A DNA stretch of 64,000 nucleotides from Nitratireductor alexandrii. GTDB taxonomy: Bacteria; Pseudomonadota; Alphaproteobacteria; Rhizobiales; Rhizobiaceae. Shown here in pieces: positions 23,251 through 31,684 of the stretch. Location of the stretch: NCBI RefSeq assembly GCF_004000215.1, contig NZ_RBVY01000005.1, positions 310,001-374,000 of the forward strand. The letters run 5' to 3'. The number at the start of each line of letters is the position of its first letter. Positions within the stretch are counted from its first letter, which is position 1. Position numbers and translations under genes: made by a program. The notes under the pieces are model-generated. The model did not search any database and was not told the DNA's origin. It saw only the letters and a program-made list of their open reading frames with translations.

Positions 23251-24990
23251 TCATTGGTGCGAGACCAGCGTTGCGGCGTCTTCTTGGCCGAAATCCGGCT
23301 TCACGCCAAGAAGCGGCGCCGCGCGGCGGATGATATTGGCCACAACCGGGGCCGCATTGAGGCCGGCCGTCGCGCCGATTCCGGGCCGCTCCGGCTGGGG
23401 TTCGTCGACGATCGACAGCACGATATATTGCGGGTCCTCCATCGGCAGCGCGGCCAGGAAGGCATTGAAGCGCTTGCTGCTGGAATAGCGGCCATTGACC
23501 ACTTTCTCGGCCGTGCCGGTCTTGCCGCCGACCCGGTAGCCGGGCACTTCGGCGCGCCGGCCCGAGCCCTTTTCCGCGTTGAGACGATAGAGATAACGCA
23601 TCGCGGCACTGGTTTCGGGCGCAAGCACCTGCTCGGCGATCGCGGCCGCCTCGGCCTCGGTGCGCGGCAGGAAGGTCGGCGGGATCAGCTTGCCGCCATT
23701 CATCAGCGCGGCCGCGCCGACCGCGGTCTGCAGCGGCGTCGTCGACATGCCGTGCCCGAAGGAGATCGTGATCGAATTGATCCGTTTCCACGTCGCCGGC
23801 TCGGTCGGGGTCGCGATTTCAGGCAGTTCGGTTTGCATGCGGTCCAGCAGGCCGATGCGCTTCAGGAACGCCCTGTGCCCCTCGATGCCGACGGCCTCGG
23901 CCATGCGGCCGGAAGCGATGTTGGAGGAATAGATGAACACTTCCGGCACCGTCAGCACGCGCCCCTTGCCGTGGAAGTCGCGGATGGTGAAGCCGCCGAT
24001 CCTCAGCGGGCGGGTGGCGTCGAAGCGGCTTTCAAGCGTCGCCTTGCCGGAATCCAGCACCATCGCGGTGGTGAAGCTCTTGATCGTCGAGCCCATCTCG
24101 AACACGCCGGCCGTCATCCGGTTCAGCCGGTCCTTCTGGTGCGCGGTGACCGGATTGTTGGGATCGAAGTCCGGCAGCGAGGCCATCGCCACCACCTCGC
24201 CGGTCTTGGCGTTGAGCACGACCGCGCCGGCCGCGATCGCCTGATAGCGCTCCATCGCGCCGGCCAGTTCGTCGCGCACGATATGCTGCACGCGCAGATC
24301 GATCGACAATTGCACCGGCGCCAGCGCGGCATCGCTGACCAGCCCGGCCGCGCGCAGATCCGCCAGCCCCTGATCGTCGACATATTTCTCGATGCCGGCG
24401 ATGCCCTGATTGTCGACATTGACCAGGCCCAGAATGTGCGAGGCGGTCGGCCCGCCCGGATAGAAGCGGCGCTTTTCAGGGCGGAAACCGATGCCGGGAA
24501 TGCCGAGCTGCAGGATCTCGTTCTGCTGCTTGGGCGTGATCTCGCGCTTGAGCCAGGCAAAGCCGGCGCCGCTCTTGAGCCTGGAATAGGTGCGTTCGTA
24601 GTCGAGCGACGGCAGCACCGTGGCCAGACGCTCGACCGCCTCGTCCGCATCGACGATGCGGCGCGGCTCGGCGTAGAGCGAGGCGGACTTGATGTCGGTC
24701 GCCAGCACCTGGCCGTTGCGGTCGACAATGTCGGGGCGCGCGGCCAGCAAGCGGTCGGCACCCGGCACATAGGTCACCTCCACGTCCTGCAGGCCGAGAT
24801 AGACCAACCGGCCGGCGATCGCGCCGTAAAGGGCGAAAAACACCCCCATCGCCATGATGACGCGCGAGCGCGAGCGCCCGCCGCTGGACTTGCGCGCGCC
24901 CTCGACCACGATGGAGCCGCCGGGGCGTCCCTCGCCGCCGCGTTTTGCGAAACGGGCCAGAATGTTGCGGAGACCGGGCATGCCCCTCAT
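23251..24990 (-). CDS. ftsI: Septal peptidoglycan transpeptidase FtsI (PBP3)
   Basis: FtsI is the class B penicillin-binding protein that cross-links septal peptidoglycan in partnership with FtsW. The 579 residues show a basic cytoplasmic N-terminus, one membrane anchor at about 44-66, a pedestal domain beginning near [18 protein letters not shown], and a transpeptidase domain with the active-site Ser in GSTIKSFT, the YSSN motif and the KTGTAEK box. The ATG at 24990 overlaps the ftsL stop (ATGA). Upstream in-frame starts would extend through ftsL with Arg-rich non-family sequence. This is a main target of beta-lactams. Confidence 0.98.
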   Translation of the reverse strand: MRGMPGLRNILARFAKRGGEGRPGGSIVVEGARKSSGGRSRSRVIMAMGVFFALYGAIAGRLVYLGLQDVEVTYVPGADRLLAARPDIVDRNGQVLATDIKSASLYAEPRRIVDADEAVERLATVLPSLDYERTYSRLKSGAGFAWLKREITPKQQNEILQLGIPGIGFRPEKRRFYPGGPTASHILGLVNVDNQGIAGIEKYVDDQGLADLRAAGLVSDAALAPVQLSIDLRVQHIVRDELAGAMERYQAIAAGAVVLNAKTGEVVAMASLPDFDPNNPVTAHQKDRLNRMTAGVFEMGSTIKSFTTAMVLDSGKATLESRFDATRPLRIGGFTIRDFHGKGRVLTVPEVFIYSSNIASGRMAEAVGIEGHRAFLKRIGLLDRMQTELPEIATPTEPATWKRINSITISFGHGMSTTPLQTAVGAAALMNGGKLIPPTFLPRTEAEAAAIAEQVLAPETSAAMRYLYRLNAEKGSGRRAEVPGYRVGGKTGTAEKVVNGRYSSSKRFNAFLAALPMEDPQYIVLSIVDEPQPERPGIGATAGLNAAPVVANIIRRAAPLLGVKPDFGQEDAATLVSHQ

Positions 24991-25361
24991 GGTTCGGTGC
25001 TCCCGGTGACGATCCCGTCCGCGCCCGCCTGCCCGGCCGCGCCGGCGGTCGTCGACGGGTCGGGTTCGGGCTCGGCCGGCCGTTCGGGAAGCTCCGCCGG
25101 ACCGGCGATCTGGTAGGGTTCGACCGGCTCGAGCGCGAGCTCTTCGCGATAGGTTTCCGCCAGTTTTTGCAGGCGCGAGGGTTGCGTGAGCAGGCTCCAA
25201 TCGGCCTTCAGGAGATCGATGGTCTCCCGCTCCAGGCGAAGCCGCGCCTCGATCTTGCGCAGGGCGTCCAACTGGTTTTCGGCCTCGTGCTTGGTTTTGT
25301 AGGTGAAGGCGGCCGCCGAGATCATGACCGCGATCAAAACCATGTCGGTCGTGCGAAACAC
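24987..25361 (-). CDS. ftsL: Cell division protein FtsL
   Basis: FtsL is a short bitopic protein that joins FtsB and FtsQ in the core divisome complex. The 124 residues start VFRTTDM, have one membrane segment at about residues 6-20 (VLIAVMISAAAF), then a coiled coil (ENQLDALRKIEARLRLERE) and a Pro/Glu-rich C-terminal tail. I chose the GTG at 25361 because AAAGGAG lies five bases upstream and because it begins one base after the rsmH stop; an ATG 102 bases upstream would overlap rsmH with non-conserved residues. It overlaps ftsI by four bases. Confidence 0.93.
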   Translation of the reverse strand: MFRTTDMVLIAVMISAAAFTYKTKHEAENQLDALRKIEARLRLERETIDLLKADWSLLTQPSRLQKLAETYREELALEPVEPYQIAGPAELPERPAEPEPDPSTTAGAAGQAGADGIVTGSTEP

Positions 25362-25362
25362 G

Positions 25363-26385
25363 CTAGCTCCTTTCCGCGCCGTGGCCGGGCGCCGGCAGCT
25401 TCGGCAAGCCAAACAGGGTGAAATCCGCCGCGCCGGCTTGTGCGTCGAGCCGCGTGGCGGCACGCAATTTGGCCGAGCGCGCCCGCGGATTGGCCGCGGC
25501 CTCCGCGTCGGAGGCCGCGATCATGCGGTCCGGCTTGTCGAAGGTGGCGATCTTGGCGGCCGGTTCGGGCAGGTGGCGCGAACCGCCGGCCGCGCCGGAG
25601 CGGTCGGCCAGGAAACGCTTCACGATCCGGTCTTCCAGCGAATGGAAGGTCACGACCGCAAGCCGGCCGCCCGGACGCAGCGCCCGCTCGGCGGCGAACA
25701 AGGCCCGGGCCAGCTCGCCGAGTTCGTCATTGACGAAAATCCGCAGCCCCTGGAAACAGCGGGTCGCGGGGTGGATCTTGTCCTTGGGGTGGCGGCCGAC
25801 CAGCGCCTCGATCGCATCGGCGAGATCGCGCGTGCGCGTGAAGGGTTTTTGGACCCGCCGGCGCTCGATCAGGCGCGCGATCCGTCCGGCATGGCGCTCC
25901 TCGCCAAGAATCCCGAAAATCCGCGCCAGGTCGCCGGGCTTGAAACTGTTGACGATGTCGGCGGCGGACGGTCCGGAGCGCTCCATGCGCATGTCGAGCG
26001 GGCCGTCGCGGCGGAAGGAAAAGCCGCGCTCGGCCTGGTCGAGCTGCATGGAGGAAACACCGATATCGAGCACGACGCCGTCGACCGGCTCGCCGGCAAG
26101 CCTGTCGAGTTCGGAAAAGCGACCCTCTACGAGCCGCAGCCGGCCGCCGGACGCCTGGACGAGAGCCGCGCCGTGACGGATCGCGTCCGGGTCGCGGTCG
26201 ATGCCGATCACCCTGGCGCCGGCCGCGATCAGGGCACGCGTATAGCCGCCGGCGCCGAACGTGCCGTCGACGACAAGCGCGTCGCGTTGCGGACGCAGGG
26301 CGGCGATCACCGCGTCGAGCAGGACGGGAATGTGGCGGGCCGGTCCGCCACCGGCGTCCTCGCGGCCGCCGGGGCCCGCCATCAT
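25363..26385 (-). CDS. rsmH: 16S rRNA (cytosine-1402-N4)-methyltransferase
   Basis: RsmH (MraW) methylates N4 of C1402 in 16S rRNA using S-adenosylmethionine. The 340-residue protein has the N-terminal [13 protein letters not shown] motif, the SAM-binding [14 protein letters not shown] loop, the [10 protein letters not shown] and [14 protein letters not shown] motifs, and the C-terminal [12 protein letters not shown] element. Its ATG at 26385 overlaps the mraZ stop; a much longer open frame continues upstream through the mraZ leader but carries no family sequence. It is the second gene of the block after mraZ, as is standard. Confidence 0.97.
   Translation of the reverse strand: MMAGPGGREDAGGGPARHIPVLLDAVIAALRPQRDALVVDGTFGAGGYTRALIAAGARVIGIDRDPDAIRHGAALVQASGGRLRLVEGRFSELDRLAGEPVDGVVLDIGVSSMQLDQAERGFSFRRDGPLDMRMERSGPSAADIVNSFKPGDLARIFGILGEERHAGRIARLIERRRVQKPFTRTRDLADAIEALVGRHPKDKIHPATRCFQGLRIFVNDELGELARALFAAERALRPGGRLAVVTFHSLEDRIVKRFLADRSGAAGGSRHLPEPAAKIATFDKPDRMIAASDAEAAANPRARSAKLRAATRLDAQAGAADFTLFGLPKLPAPGHGAERS
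25367..25373 (-). promoter_or_regulatory. Ribosome binding site deciding the ftsL GTG start
   Basis: AAAGGAG on the minus strand lies five bases before the GTG at 25361, inside the last codons of rsmH. It supports the short FtsL reading over the longer ATG frame. Confidence 0.75.
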
Positions 26386-26849
26386 TCCCGGTCCTCGCCC
26401 GGTCGCCCCCGAACCGCGGACTGACGCAGTTTCGCAAGCCGCGCGCGCACCTCCGCCCCGTAGGCCTTCAAGCGCTCCGGCTGCCAGATCTGAAAAAAAT
26501 GCCCCCGTCCGACAAAGGCGACATCCGCGTCGATGCCGGTATGCTCGCGCATGAAATCGCTCACCATGATGCGCCCCTCGCGGTCGATCTTCAAAAAGGC
26601 CCCGTCGCCGTGGCAGAAGAAGGACATGTCGTCCGCGGTCTGCAGAAACGGGTCTTCCTGCTCGATCCGCGCCTCGTAGCGGTCCAGCAGATCGAGCCCG
26701 CCCACGTCCAGGGCCGGAATGTCGAGCGCACGCAGCGCGTAGAGTTCGGCAAATCCCTTCTTTTGCAGCACAGCGCGAAAATGCGCTGGCACCGACACTC
26801 TGCCCTTGGCGTCGATCCGGTTGACTGCACTGGAAAGGAAACGATCCAT
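26382..26849 (-). CDS. mraZ: Division/cell-wall cluster regulator MraZ
   Basis: MraZ is an AbrB-like (swapped-hairpin) DNA-binding protein that represses its own cluster by binding TGGGN repeats; it forms ring-shaped oligomers. The 155-residue protein has two MraZ domains: the first with [16 protein letters not shown], the second with [20 protein letters not shown]. The ATG at 26849 is used; the preceding codon is GTG, so the start could be one residue longer. It is the first gene of the dcw block. Four matching boxes and a promoter lie about 185 bp upstream at 27032-27066, consistent with autoregulation. Confidence 0.96.
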   Translation of the reverse strand: MDRFLSSAVNRIDAKGRVSVPAHFRAVLQKKGFAELYALRALDIPALDVGGLDLLDRYEARIEQEDPFLQTADDMSFFCHGDGAFLKIDREGRIMVSDFMREHTGIDADVAFVGRGHFFQIWQPERLKAYGAEVRARLAKLRQSAVRGRPGEDRE

Positions 26850-27031
26850 CACGCGACACGGACGCCGTCGACGCCGCCAATTCCTTCATTCTTTTTTCCG
26901 CGCCGAAACACGGTCTCCGGCGCCCCCCGCCCGATTCATGTCCAACGGCAAACATCCCCGCACCCGCCGCCGCGACGGCCGGATGAAAAGACGCTTCACT
27001 CGCCACTGGAACGAAATTCGGAATGTGCTTT
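26850..27031 (-). other. Long mraZ 5' leader, no gene seen
   Basis: About 180 bases separate the candidate promoter from the mraZ start. The stretch holds one GANTC site (26933-26937) and open frames without family sequence; no convincing small gene, riboswitch or terminator was recognised. Together with the promoter and the PLP-enzyme leader this makes a 399-bp gene-free gap. Confidence 0.5.
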
Positions 27032-27066
27032 TGGGATATCATGGGCCAATATGGGCGTCAATGGGA
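27032..27066 (-). promoter_or_regulatory. Pmra promoter overlapped by four MraZ boxes
   Basis: TGGGN occurs at 27032, 27042, 27052 and 27062 on the plus strand, each separated by five bases, so the period is exactly 10 bp. This is the published MraZ recognition pattern. On the minus strand TTGACG (27056-27061) and TATCCC (27033-27038) form a 17-bp-spaced promoter facing mraZ, so bound MraZ would cover both hexamers. The boxes read TGGG on the strand opposite to the gene. Confidence 0.82.
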
Positions 27067-27248
27067 TTATGCCAGCTTCCCTTCTCACCGAAGCGATCTC
27101 GCGCGCGCACCTCGCCGCGATGCCTGATTTATGCTCCATTAAGCCTAACGAAGGGTTAGGGCCCTGTTTCGGGGCCTCCGCGGCCGAAACCGCCTACGGC
27201 TTCACGCGCTTTCGTTGCCCCGTCGCCCCTGCAAAAAGGCAAGACAGC

Positions 27249-28355
27249 ATGACCGACAGTTCCAGCGACCGCGCCGCCCGCGTGTCCCATCTGCGCCGCG
27301 CCGGCCTGGACAAGGGCGACCCGGTGCCGTTGCCGCTCACCATGGCGGCGATGTTCCACCTGCCCGGCGACCCGGCCGGCGTCAGCCAGTACGGCCGCTT
27401 CGCCAACCCGACCTGGGACGGCGTGGAAAAGCTGCTGGGTCATCTGGAGGACGCGCCGGCCGTCGCCTTCCCCTCCGGCATGGCCGCGATCTCGGCGGTG
27501 CTGTTTTCGCTGCTGAAAACCGGCGAGCGCGTGCTGTTGCCGGCCGACGGCTATTACACGGTCCGCGTTCTGGCCGAGCGTTTTCTGGCGCCGATGGGGA
27601 TCGGCTTCGACACCCGTCCGACCGCCGGCTTTCTCGACGGCGGTTTCGACGGCTATCGGCTGGTCTTCATCGAGACGCCGGCCAATCCCGGTCTCGATCT
27701 CTGCGACATCGCCGCCGTCGCTGCCAGGGCACGGGCGGCCGGCGCGCTGGTCGTGGCCGACAACACCACCATGACCCCTTACGGCCAGCGTCCGCTCGAC
27801 CTCGGCGTCGACGTCGTCGTCGCCGCCGACACCAAGGCGCCCAACGGCCATTCCGACGCGCTGTTCGGCCATGTGGCAAGCCGCAACGAGACGATTGTCG
27901 CGTCGGTGCGCGACTGGCGCAAGCTCGCCGGCGGCATACCCGGCCCGTTCGAGGCCTGGCTGGTGCATCGCGGCCTGGAGACGCTGGAGGTGCGCTTCGA
28001 GCGCATGTGCAATTCGGCCGAGCTGATCGCCACGCGGCTGCGGGAGCACCCGCGCGTGCGTGCGCTGCGCTATCCCGGCCTGAAGGACGATCCCGGCCAC
28101 GCGCTCGCCGCCCGCCAGATGCAGCGCTTCGGCTTCCTGATCGGCCTCACCCTCGCCTCCGCGGAGGAGGCCGAAACCTTCATCGAGCGCTGTACGCTCA
28201 TCCAGCCGGCCACCTCGTTCGGCGGGGTCCACACCTCCGCCGAACGGCGCGCGCGCTGGGGCGATGCCGTCGATCCGGGCTTCGTGCGGCTGTCGGTCGG
28301 CTGCGAACCGACGGAAGAACTGTGGAAGGCGATCGCCGCGGCCCTCGCGGCCTGA
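27249..28355 (+). CDS. PLP-dependent Cys/Met metabolism enzyme (cystathionine gamma-lyase-like)
   Basis: This 368-residue protein belongs to the cystathionine gamma-synthase/lyase group of fold-type I PLP enzymes, which make or break thioether bonds in cysteine and methionine metabolism. The PLP-binding lysine is Lys196 in DTKAPNGHSD, the cofactor-ring aspartate is Asp171 in VVADNTTMTPYGQRPL, and the N-terminal YGRFANPTWDGVEKLLGHLE segment is typical. Sequence alone does not separate lyase from synthase or a methionine gamma-lyase. The ATG at 27249 has AAAAGGCAAG upstream. It is transcribed away from mraZ and converges on rnpB. Confidence 0.88.
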   Translation: MTDSSSDRAARVSHLRRAGLDKGDPVPLPLTMAAMFHLPGDPAGVSQYGRFANPTWDGVEKLLGHLEDAPAVAFPSGMAAISAVLFSLLKTGERVLLPADGYYTVRVLAERFLAPMGIGFDTRPTAGFLDGGFDGYRLVFIETPANPGLDLCDIAAVAARARAAGALVVADNTTMTPYGQRPLDLGVDVVVAADTKAPNGHSDALFGHVASRNETIVASVRDWRKLAGGIPGPFEAWLVHRGLETLEVRFERMCNSAELIATRLREHPRVRALRYPGLKDDPGHALAARQMQRFGFLIGLTLASAEEAETFIERCTLIQPATSFGGVHTSAERRARWGDAVDPGFVRLSVGCEPTEELWKAIAAALAA

Positions 28356-28378
28356 CGTCAAGACGAGTTGCCGGCCGC

Positions 28379-28412
28379 GCGTGATTCGGCGCGCGAGGAC
28401 GCTGAATCACGC
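28379..28412 (+). terminator. Inverted repeat after the PLP enzyme, possible terminator
   Basis: GCGTGATTC (28379-28387) and GAATCACGC (28404-28412) are perfect 9-bp arms around 16 bases, starting 24 bp after the stop. No T-run follows, so it is a weak intrinsic terminator. Each arm carries a GANTC site, and a third lies at 28425-28429. Confidence 0.4.
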
Positions 28413-28443
28413 ACGCAACAACGTGAATCGACATGTTATGGAA

Positions 28444-28461
28444 TGCGGGCAACCGCCCGCA
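28444..28461. terminator. Hairpin between convergent PLP gene and rnpB
   Basis: TGCGGGC-AACC-GCCCGCA is a perfect 7-bp stem with a four-base loop, 15 bases past the rnpB 3' end. Between the two, the minus strand reads a short T-run (about 28470-28474). It could help end rnpB or the plus-strand transcript. Confidence 0.4.
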
Positions 28462-28476
28462 AACACGAGAAAAATG

Positions 28477-28912
28477 CCAGTCGGCCTATAAGCCGGGTTC
28501 TGTATGGCCCCGGCCCCCGAGGGCGCCGGAACGTGGCGGCCATTCATCTGGGACGGACGTTGCCGCCCGCCTCTTGCAACCAACCCGGACGGCTGGGCCG
28601 GAAACTGCCCGGGAGTCGCCTCCCGCACCGTCCCTATTCGGTTTTGCTCCCGGTGGGGCTTGCCGTGCCGCTGCTGTTACCAGCAGCGCGGTGGGCTCTT
28701 ACCCCACCCTTTCACCCTTGCCCCGCCAACGAACCGGTCCGCGCGGGCTGTGCGCGGCGACCGGTTTGCAGGCGGGGCGGTTTGCTTTCTGTGGCGCTTT
28801 CCCTGGGGTCGCCCCCGCCGGCCATTAGCCGGCACCGTGTTTCCATGGAGCCCGGACTTTCCTCGCACGCCGCCTTTCGGCGCTTGCGCGCGCGGCCGCC
28901 CGGCCGACTGGC
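28477..28912 (-). ncRNA. rnpB: RNase P RNA, bacterial class A
   Basis: The minus strand carries the catalytic RNA of RNase P, which trims tRNA 5' leaders. About 436 nt long, it shows the class A conserved cores in order: GAGGAAAGTCCGGGCTCC near the 5' end (28847-28864), the AGGGTGAAAGGGTGGGGTAAGAGCCC region in the middle, and AGATGAATGGCCGCC and ACAGAACCCGGCTTA near the 3' end. The 5' GCCAGTCGGCC and 3' GGCCGACTGGC ends pair to form helix P1, which fixes the boundaries to within a few bases. Several open reading frames cross this region but are by-products of its GC-rich helices. Confidence 0.96.
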
Positions 28913-28918
28913 AGAACG

Positions 28919-28947
28919 CATAAAGGCATCGGCGGGCGAAAACGCAA
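28919..28947 (-). promoter_or_regulatory. Candidate rnpB promoter
   Basis: TTGCGT (28942-28947) and TTTATG (28919-28924) on the minus strand are 17 bp apart, and the expected start point falls at the P1 5' end near 28912. The extended CTTGCG resembles the CTTGAC preference of alphaproteobacterial stable-RNA promoters. Confidence 0.5.
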
Positions 28948-29010
28948 GCCCCGCGCCGCATTTCTTGCAGCACGGGTCACGCCCGTTGCGACACCCGCGC
29001 GGCCGGCGGG

Positions 29011-29814
29011 TCAGCCGCCCAGATGCCGCTTGACCTTGCTGCAATAGGCCGCCGAAATGCGGTTCATGCGCTTGGCGCCGTGGCCGGCATTGTATTTCAG
29101 GATCGTTCCGCAGGTGGAGCCGCCGCCGAGCTTGTGCGCCTTGGCGAGATATTTCATGCCGTATTTGATGTTGGTCTCGGGATTGAACAGCCCCTTGGTC
29201 GAACCGCGATACCCCATCATGCGCGCCGTGGCCGGCTTGATCTGCATCAGCCCGATCTCACCGGCCTTGCCGCGCGCGTTCGCCCGGAAATTGCTTTCCA
29301 CCCGTACCACGGCCCGCGCCAGGCTGACGGGCACACCGTAGCTGGAGGCATAACGGGCGATGATGCCGTGGTAACCGCCCTTGCCGCCCTTTGTGGCCTT
29401 AACGGTCTTGGCGGTCTTGGCTGCCTTGGCGGTCTTGCCGACTTTGGCCGTCTGGCTGGCCTCGGCGGGTTTCCGCCTGGCCTTCACCTTGTCGCTGCTG
29501 CGCGCGAAATTCTTCGCCTCGCCGCGTTCGATCGCACCGGTCGTCATCTTGTCGATTGCCCGGCTTGCCGCGCGCTCCGCCTCGGCCTTGGCATAGCTGG
29601 TCGCATAGCGGACCTCGCCATCGCGCGCCGCCGCGGCCGACTTCGACGCGTCGGCGGACTTGGCCTTGCCGGCCCGCTCGGCCTTCGCGTCGGTTTTGGT
29701 AAAGACCTTTTCGAGGTTGGCGGGATGAAGGCTCGTCGGCTGCTCCTGGGCATGGGCGACAGGCATCGTCAGTCCGGCGACGAGCATCGCCGAAATCAGG
29801 CTTCGTTTCTTCAT
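29011..29814 (-). CDS. Secreted lytic transglycosylase, SLT family 1
   Basis: This 267-residue protein cleaves the MurNAc-GlcNAc bond of peptidoglycan with formation of a 1,6-anhydro end, in the periplasm. It has a signal peptide (MKKRSL, hydrophobic core, cleavage near AHAQ), then a Lys/Ala/Thr-rich low-complexity linker to about residue 148, and a C-terminal SLT domain with catalytic Glu173 in VRVESNF, GLMQIKPATARMMG and the late KYNAGHG motif. Two cysteines near the C-terminus may pair. The ATG at 29814 is chosen because the upstream 24 residues are charged and would mask the signal peptide. It follows the amidase gene on the same strand. Confidence 0.9.
   Translation of the reverse strand: MKKRSLISAMLVAGLTMPVAHAQEQPTSLHPANLEKVFTKTDAKAERAGKAKSADASKSAAAARDGEVRYATSYAKAEAERAASRAIDKMTTGAIERGEAKNFARSSDKVKARRKPAEASQTAKVGKTAKAAKTAKTVKATKGGKGGYHGIIARYASSYGVPVSLARAVVRVESNFRANARGKAGEIGLMQIKPATARMMGYRGSTKGLFNPETNIKYGMKYLAKAHKLGGGSTCGTILKYNAGHGAKRMNRISAAYCSKVKRHLGG
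29396..29460 (-). repeat. Short tandem repeats encoding a Lys-Ala-Thr linker
   Basis: Imperfect repeats of a GGTCTTGGC-type 9-mer on the plus strand encode alternating K-T-A-K-A units at about residues 119-142 of the transglycosylase. Such repeats can expand or contract by slippage. Confidence 0.6.
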
Positions 29815-30014
29815 GTTGTCTTGGGTCTCTGGCTTGGCGTCCGCGTTCGGGGACGGCGGTTTTCCGATACGCTCCCGGATCCACACACAAAGGACCCGGA
29901 ACGAGTGCGAAACCGCCAGATGCCGCCGGATTGGGCGGCAAAAATGGCCGTCAAGCTCAACTTTTTTCTCTTTGTGTTACAAGAAGATAGAGGAAGCGAT
30001 CCGCTTACGCAGCG

Positions 30015-30770
30015 TCAAGCGGGGGACGCCTCCAGAAGCCGGGTCAATGTATTGACGGTCGCCGGATCGGCGCGGCCGTCGACCCGCGCCGGGCGGAAAT
30101 GCCTTTGAAAGGCCGCGACCACCGTCCCGGTCCACTCGTCGAAAAGGTCATCGATTTCAATAAGATAGCCGTAGATTGCGAGATCGCTTCGCAAGCGCGC
30201 GACCGACGGACCGCTGTCGCCCAGTCCCAGAACCGGACCCGTCGTCTCGGGCGCGGGCGTCACCAGATGACCGATCCCGGCGGCGTGCAACCGCGCCCAG
30301 GGAAATTTCTCGCCGGGGTCGATCTTGCGTCCCGGCGCCACGTCCGAATGCGCCAGAACCCGCGCCGGCGCGACCGCATGCCGCACTGCAACATCGCGGC
30401 ACAGAGCGATCACCGCCTCGATCTGGGCGTCCGGAAAGGCCCTGTACCCCAGAACATGGCCCGGATTGACGATTTCGATCCCGACCGAGCGCGAATTGAT
30501 GTCGCTCTCGCCCTGCCAGAAGCTCTTGCCGGCATGCCAGGCGCGCGCGGCCTCCGCCACCATCTGCACCACGGCACCGTCCTCATGGACGAGATAATGC
30601 GACGACACCCCGCTTTGCGGGTCGCATAGCCAGTCCTCGGCCCCCTGCCCGCTCTCCATCCCGGTATAGTGCAGCACGATCATGTCGGGTCCGGCGACGC
30701 CCCGGCGTTCGCCATGATTGGGCGACGGCCTGACCCGCGCGCCCTGGTGGTCGGCGGCAAAGCCGCTCAT
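30015..30770 (-). CDS. N-acetylmuramoyl-L-alanine amidase, amidase_2 type (AmiD-like)
   Basis: The enzyme cuts the amide between MurNAc and L-alanine in peptidoglycan or its fragments, using zinc. The 251 residues carry the amidase_2 fold with likely zinc ligands His34 in IVLHYTGM, His141 in LAHSDVAPGRK and Asp151 in KIDPGEKFPW, plus the SSHYLVHEDG segment, followed by a peptidoglycan-binding domain (LGDSGPSVARLRSDLAIYGY). No signal peptide is visible at this start, so it may be cytoplasmic like AmpD or exported by another route. The ATG at 30770 overlaps the stop of the upstream DnaJ-domain gene as ATGA, so the two are coupled. Confidence 0.9.
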   Translation of the reverse strand: MSGFAADHQGARVRPSPNHGERRGVAGPDMIVLHYTGMESGQGAEDWLCDPQSGVSSHYLVHEDGAVVQMVAEAARAWHAGKSFWQGESDINSRSVGIEIVNPGHVLGYRAFPDAQIEAVIALCRDVAVRHAVAPARVLAHSDVAPGRKIDPGEKFPWARLHAAGIGHLVTPAPETTGPVLGLGDSGPSVARLRSDLAIYGYLIEIDDLFDEWTGTVVAAFQRHFRPARVDGRADPATVNTLTRLLEASPA

Positions 30771-31486
30771 GCCGAAACGCGGCCGCGCTCGATCGCCTCG
30801 TAGGCGGCGTTGATGGCGGCGGCGCGATCGTTGGCGATCGCCAAAAACTCCTCCGGCACGCCACGCGCGATCAGCCGGTCGGGATGGTTTTCGGCCACCA
30901 GTTCGCGGTAGCGCCGGCGCACCGCCTCGAACGGCGTGTCGCGCGTCACACCCAGGACCGCGTAGGGGTCGTCGGCCGGCCGCACGGCGTGGCGGGCGAG
31001 AATACCGTCGAAGCGCCGCGCGTCGATCGCAAAGATCTCCGCGACCCGATGCAGGAACGCGACCTCGCGCTCGTGCAGATAGCCATCGGCCTTGGCGATG
31101 TGGAACAGCCCGTCGAGAATATCCTCCAGCATGCGGCAATTGCGTTCGCCCGAACCGCACAGCCGCGCCATGCGTTCGGCATAGGCCTCGAACCCGGCGG
31201 TGTCGGCGGTGGCGAGATCGTAGAGGCGCGCGACATTGCGTTCCTGCTCGCGCGGCACGGCAAAAATCTCGTGGAAGGCACGCACCTCGTCCTGGGTGAC
31301 GATGCCGTCGGCCTTGGCCATCTTGGCCGACAGCGCGATCATGGCGATCGAAAACGCCACCTTGCGGCGCAGTTCCGGATCGCCCTCGAAGGCGGTGCGC
31401 ACCGCCTCCACGACGTCGGCCACGCCGGCGACCGCGCCCGACGTCACCCGGCTGATGAATTCACCAAATCGGCCCCAGATCGACAT
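30767..31486 (-). CDS. TerB/DnaJ domain protein, DjlA-like
   Basis: This 239-residue protein has an N-terminal all-helical TerB-like domain (residues about 40-165, including MAKADGIVTQDEV and IAKADGYLHERE repeats) and a C-terminal J domain with the diagnostic HPD tripeptide in ENHPDRL, which stimulates DnaK ATPase. E. coli DjlA has a membrane anchor at its N-terminus; here only a weakly hydrophobic segment is seen, so attachment is uncertain. It is translationally coupled to the amidase gene downstream, a pairing often seen in rhizobia. The cellular role is not established by the sequence. Confidence 0.88.
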   Translation of the reverse strand: MSIWGRFGEFISRVTSGAVAGVADVVEAVRTAFEGDPELRRKVAFSIAMIALSAKMAKADGIVTQDEVRAFHEIFAVPREQERNVARLYDLATADTAGFEAYAERMARLCGSGERNCRMLEDILDGLFHIAKADGYLHEREVAFLHRVAEIFAIDARRFDGILARHAVRPADDPYAVLGVTRDTPFEAVRRRYRELVAENHPDRLIARGVPEEFLAIANDRAAAINAAYEAIERGRVSA

Positions 31487-31624
31487 GGGCCCTGTCTAAA
31501 GTGAATCGGCGACGAATGCGAGCGCTGCCCCGGCGATAATCCGTCGCGGGAGCGATCGACTGCGACCTGTCGTTTCGGCGCCATTGCGTTCCCCGGAGGC
31601 GGCGCGCCAAAGCCCGAAACGCGA

Positions 31625-31647
31625 AAAGCCGGCGCAAGGCCGGCTTT
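31625..31647 (-). terminator. Rho-independent terminator of the small lipoprotein gene
   Basis: AAAGCCGGC (31625-31633) and GCCGGCTTT (31639-31647) form a perfect 9-bp stem with a five-base loop, followed on the minus strand by TTCG. It starts about 40 bases after the lipoprotein stop codon. Confidence 0.7.
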
Positions 31648-31684
31648 CCCGTCGGGCCTGGCTGGCTTGCAGCCGTGTACAAGC

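Noticed and set aside
26850-27031. Small upstream gene in the mraZ leader
   Set aside because: Several starts exist, but none has a good ribosome site and all run out of frame into mraZ or rsmH.
28712-29044. Open frames across the RNase P RNA
   Set aside because: They overlap a complete class A RNA with both conserved cores and a paired P1 helix.
31444-31636. Possible small gene starting with MAPKRQVAVDR just upstream of the DnaJ-domain gene
   Set aside because: It overlaps the start of that gene, has a poor ribosome site and no recognisable helix or motif.
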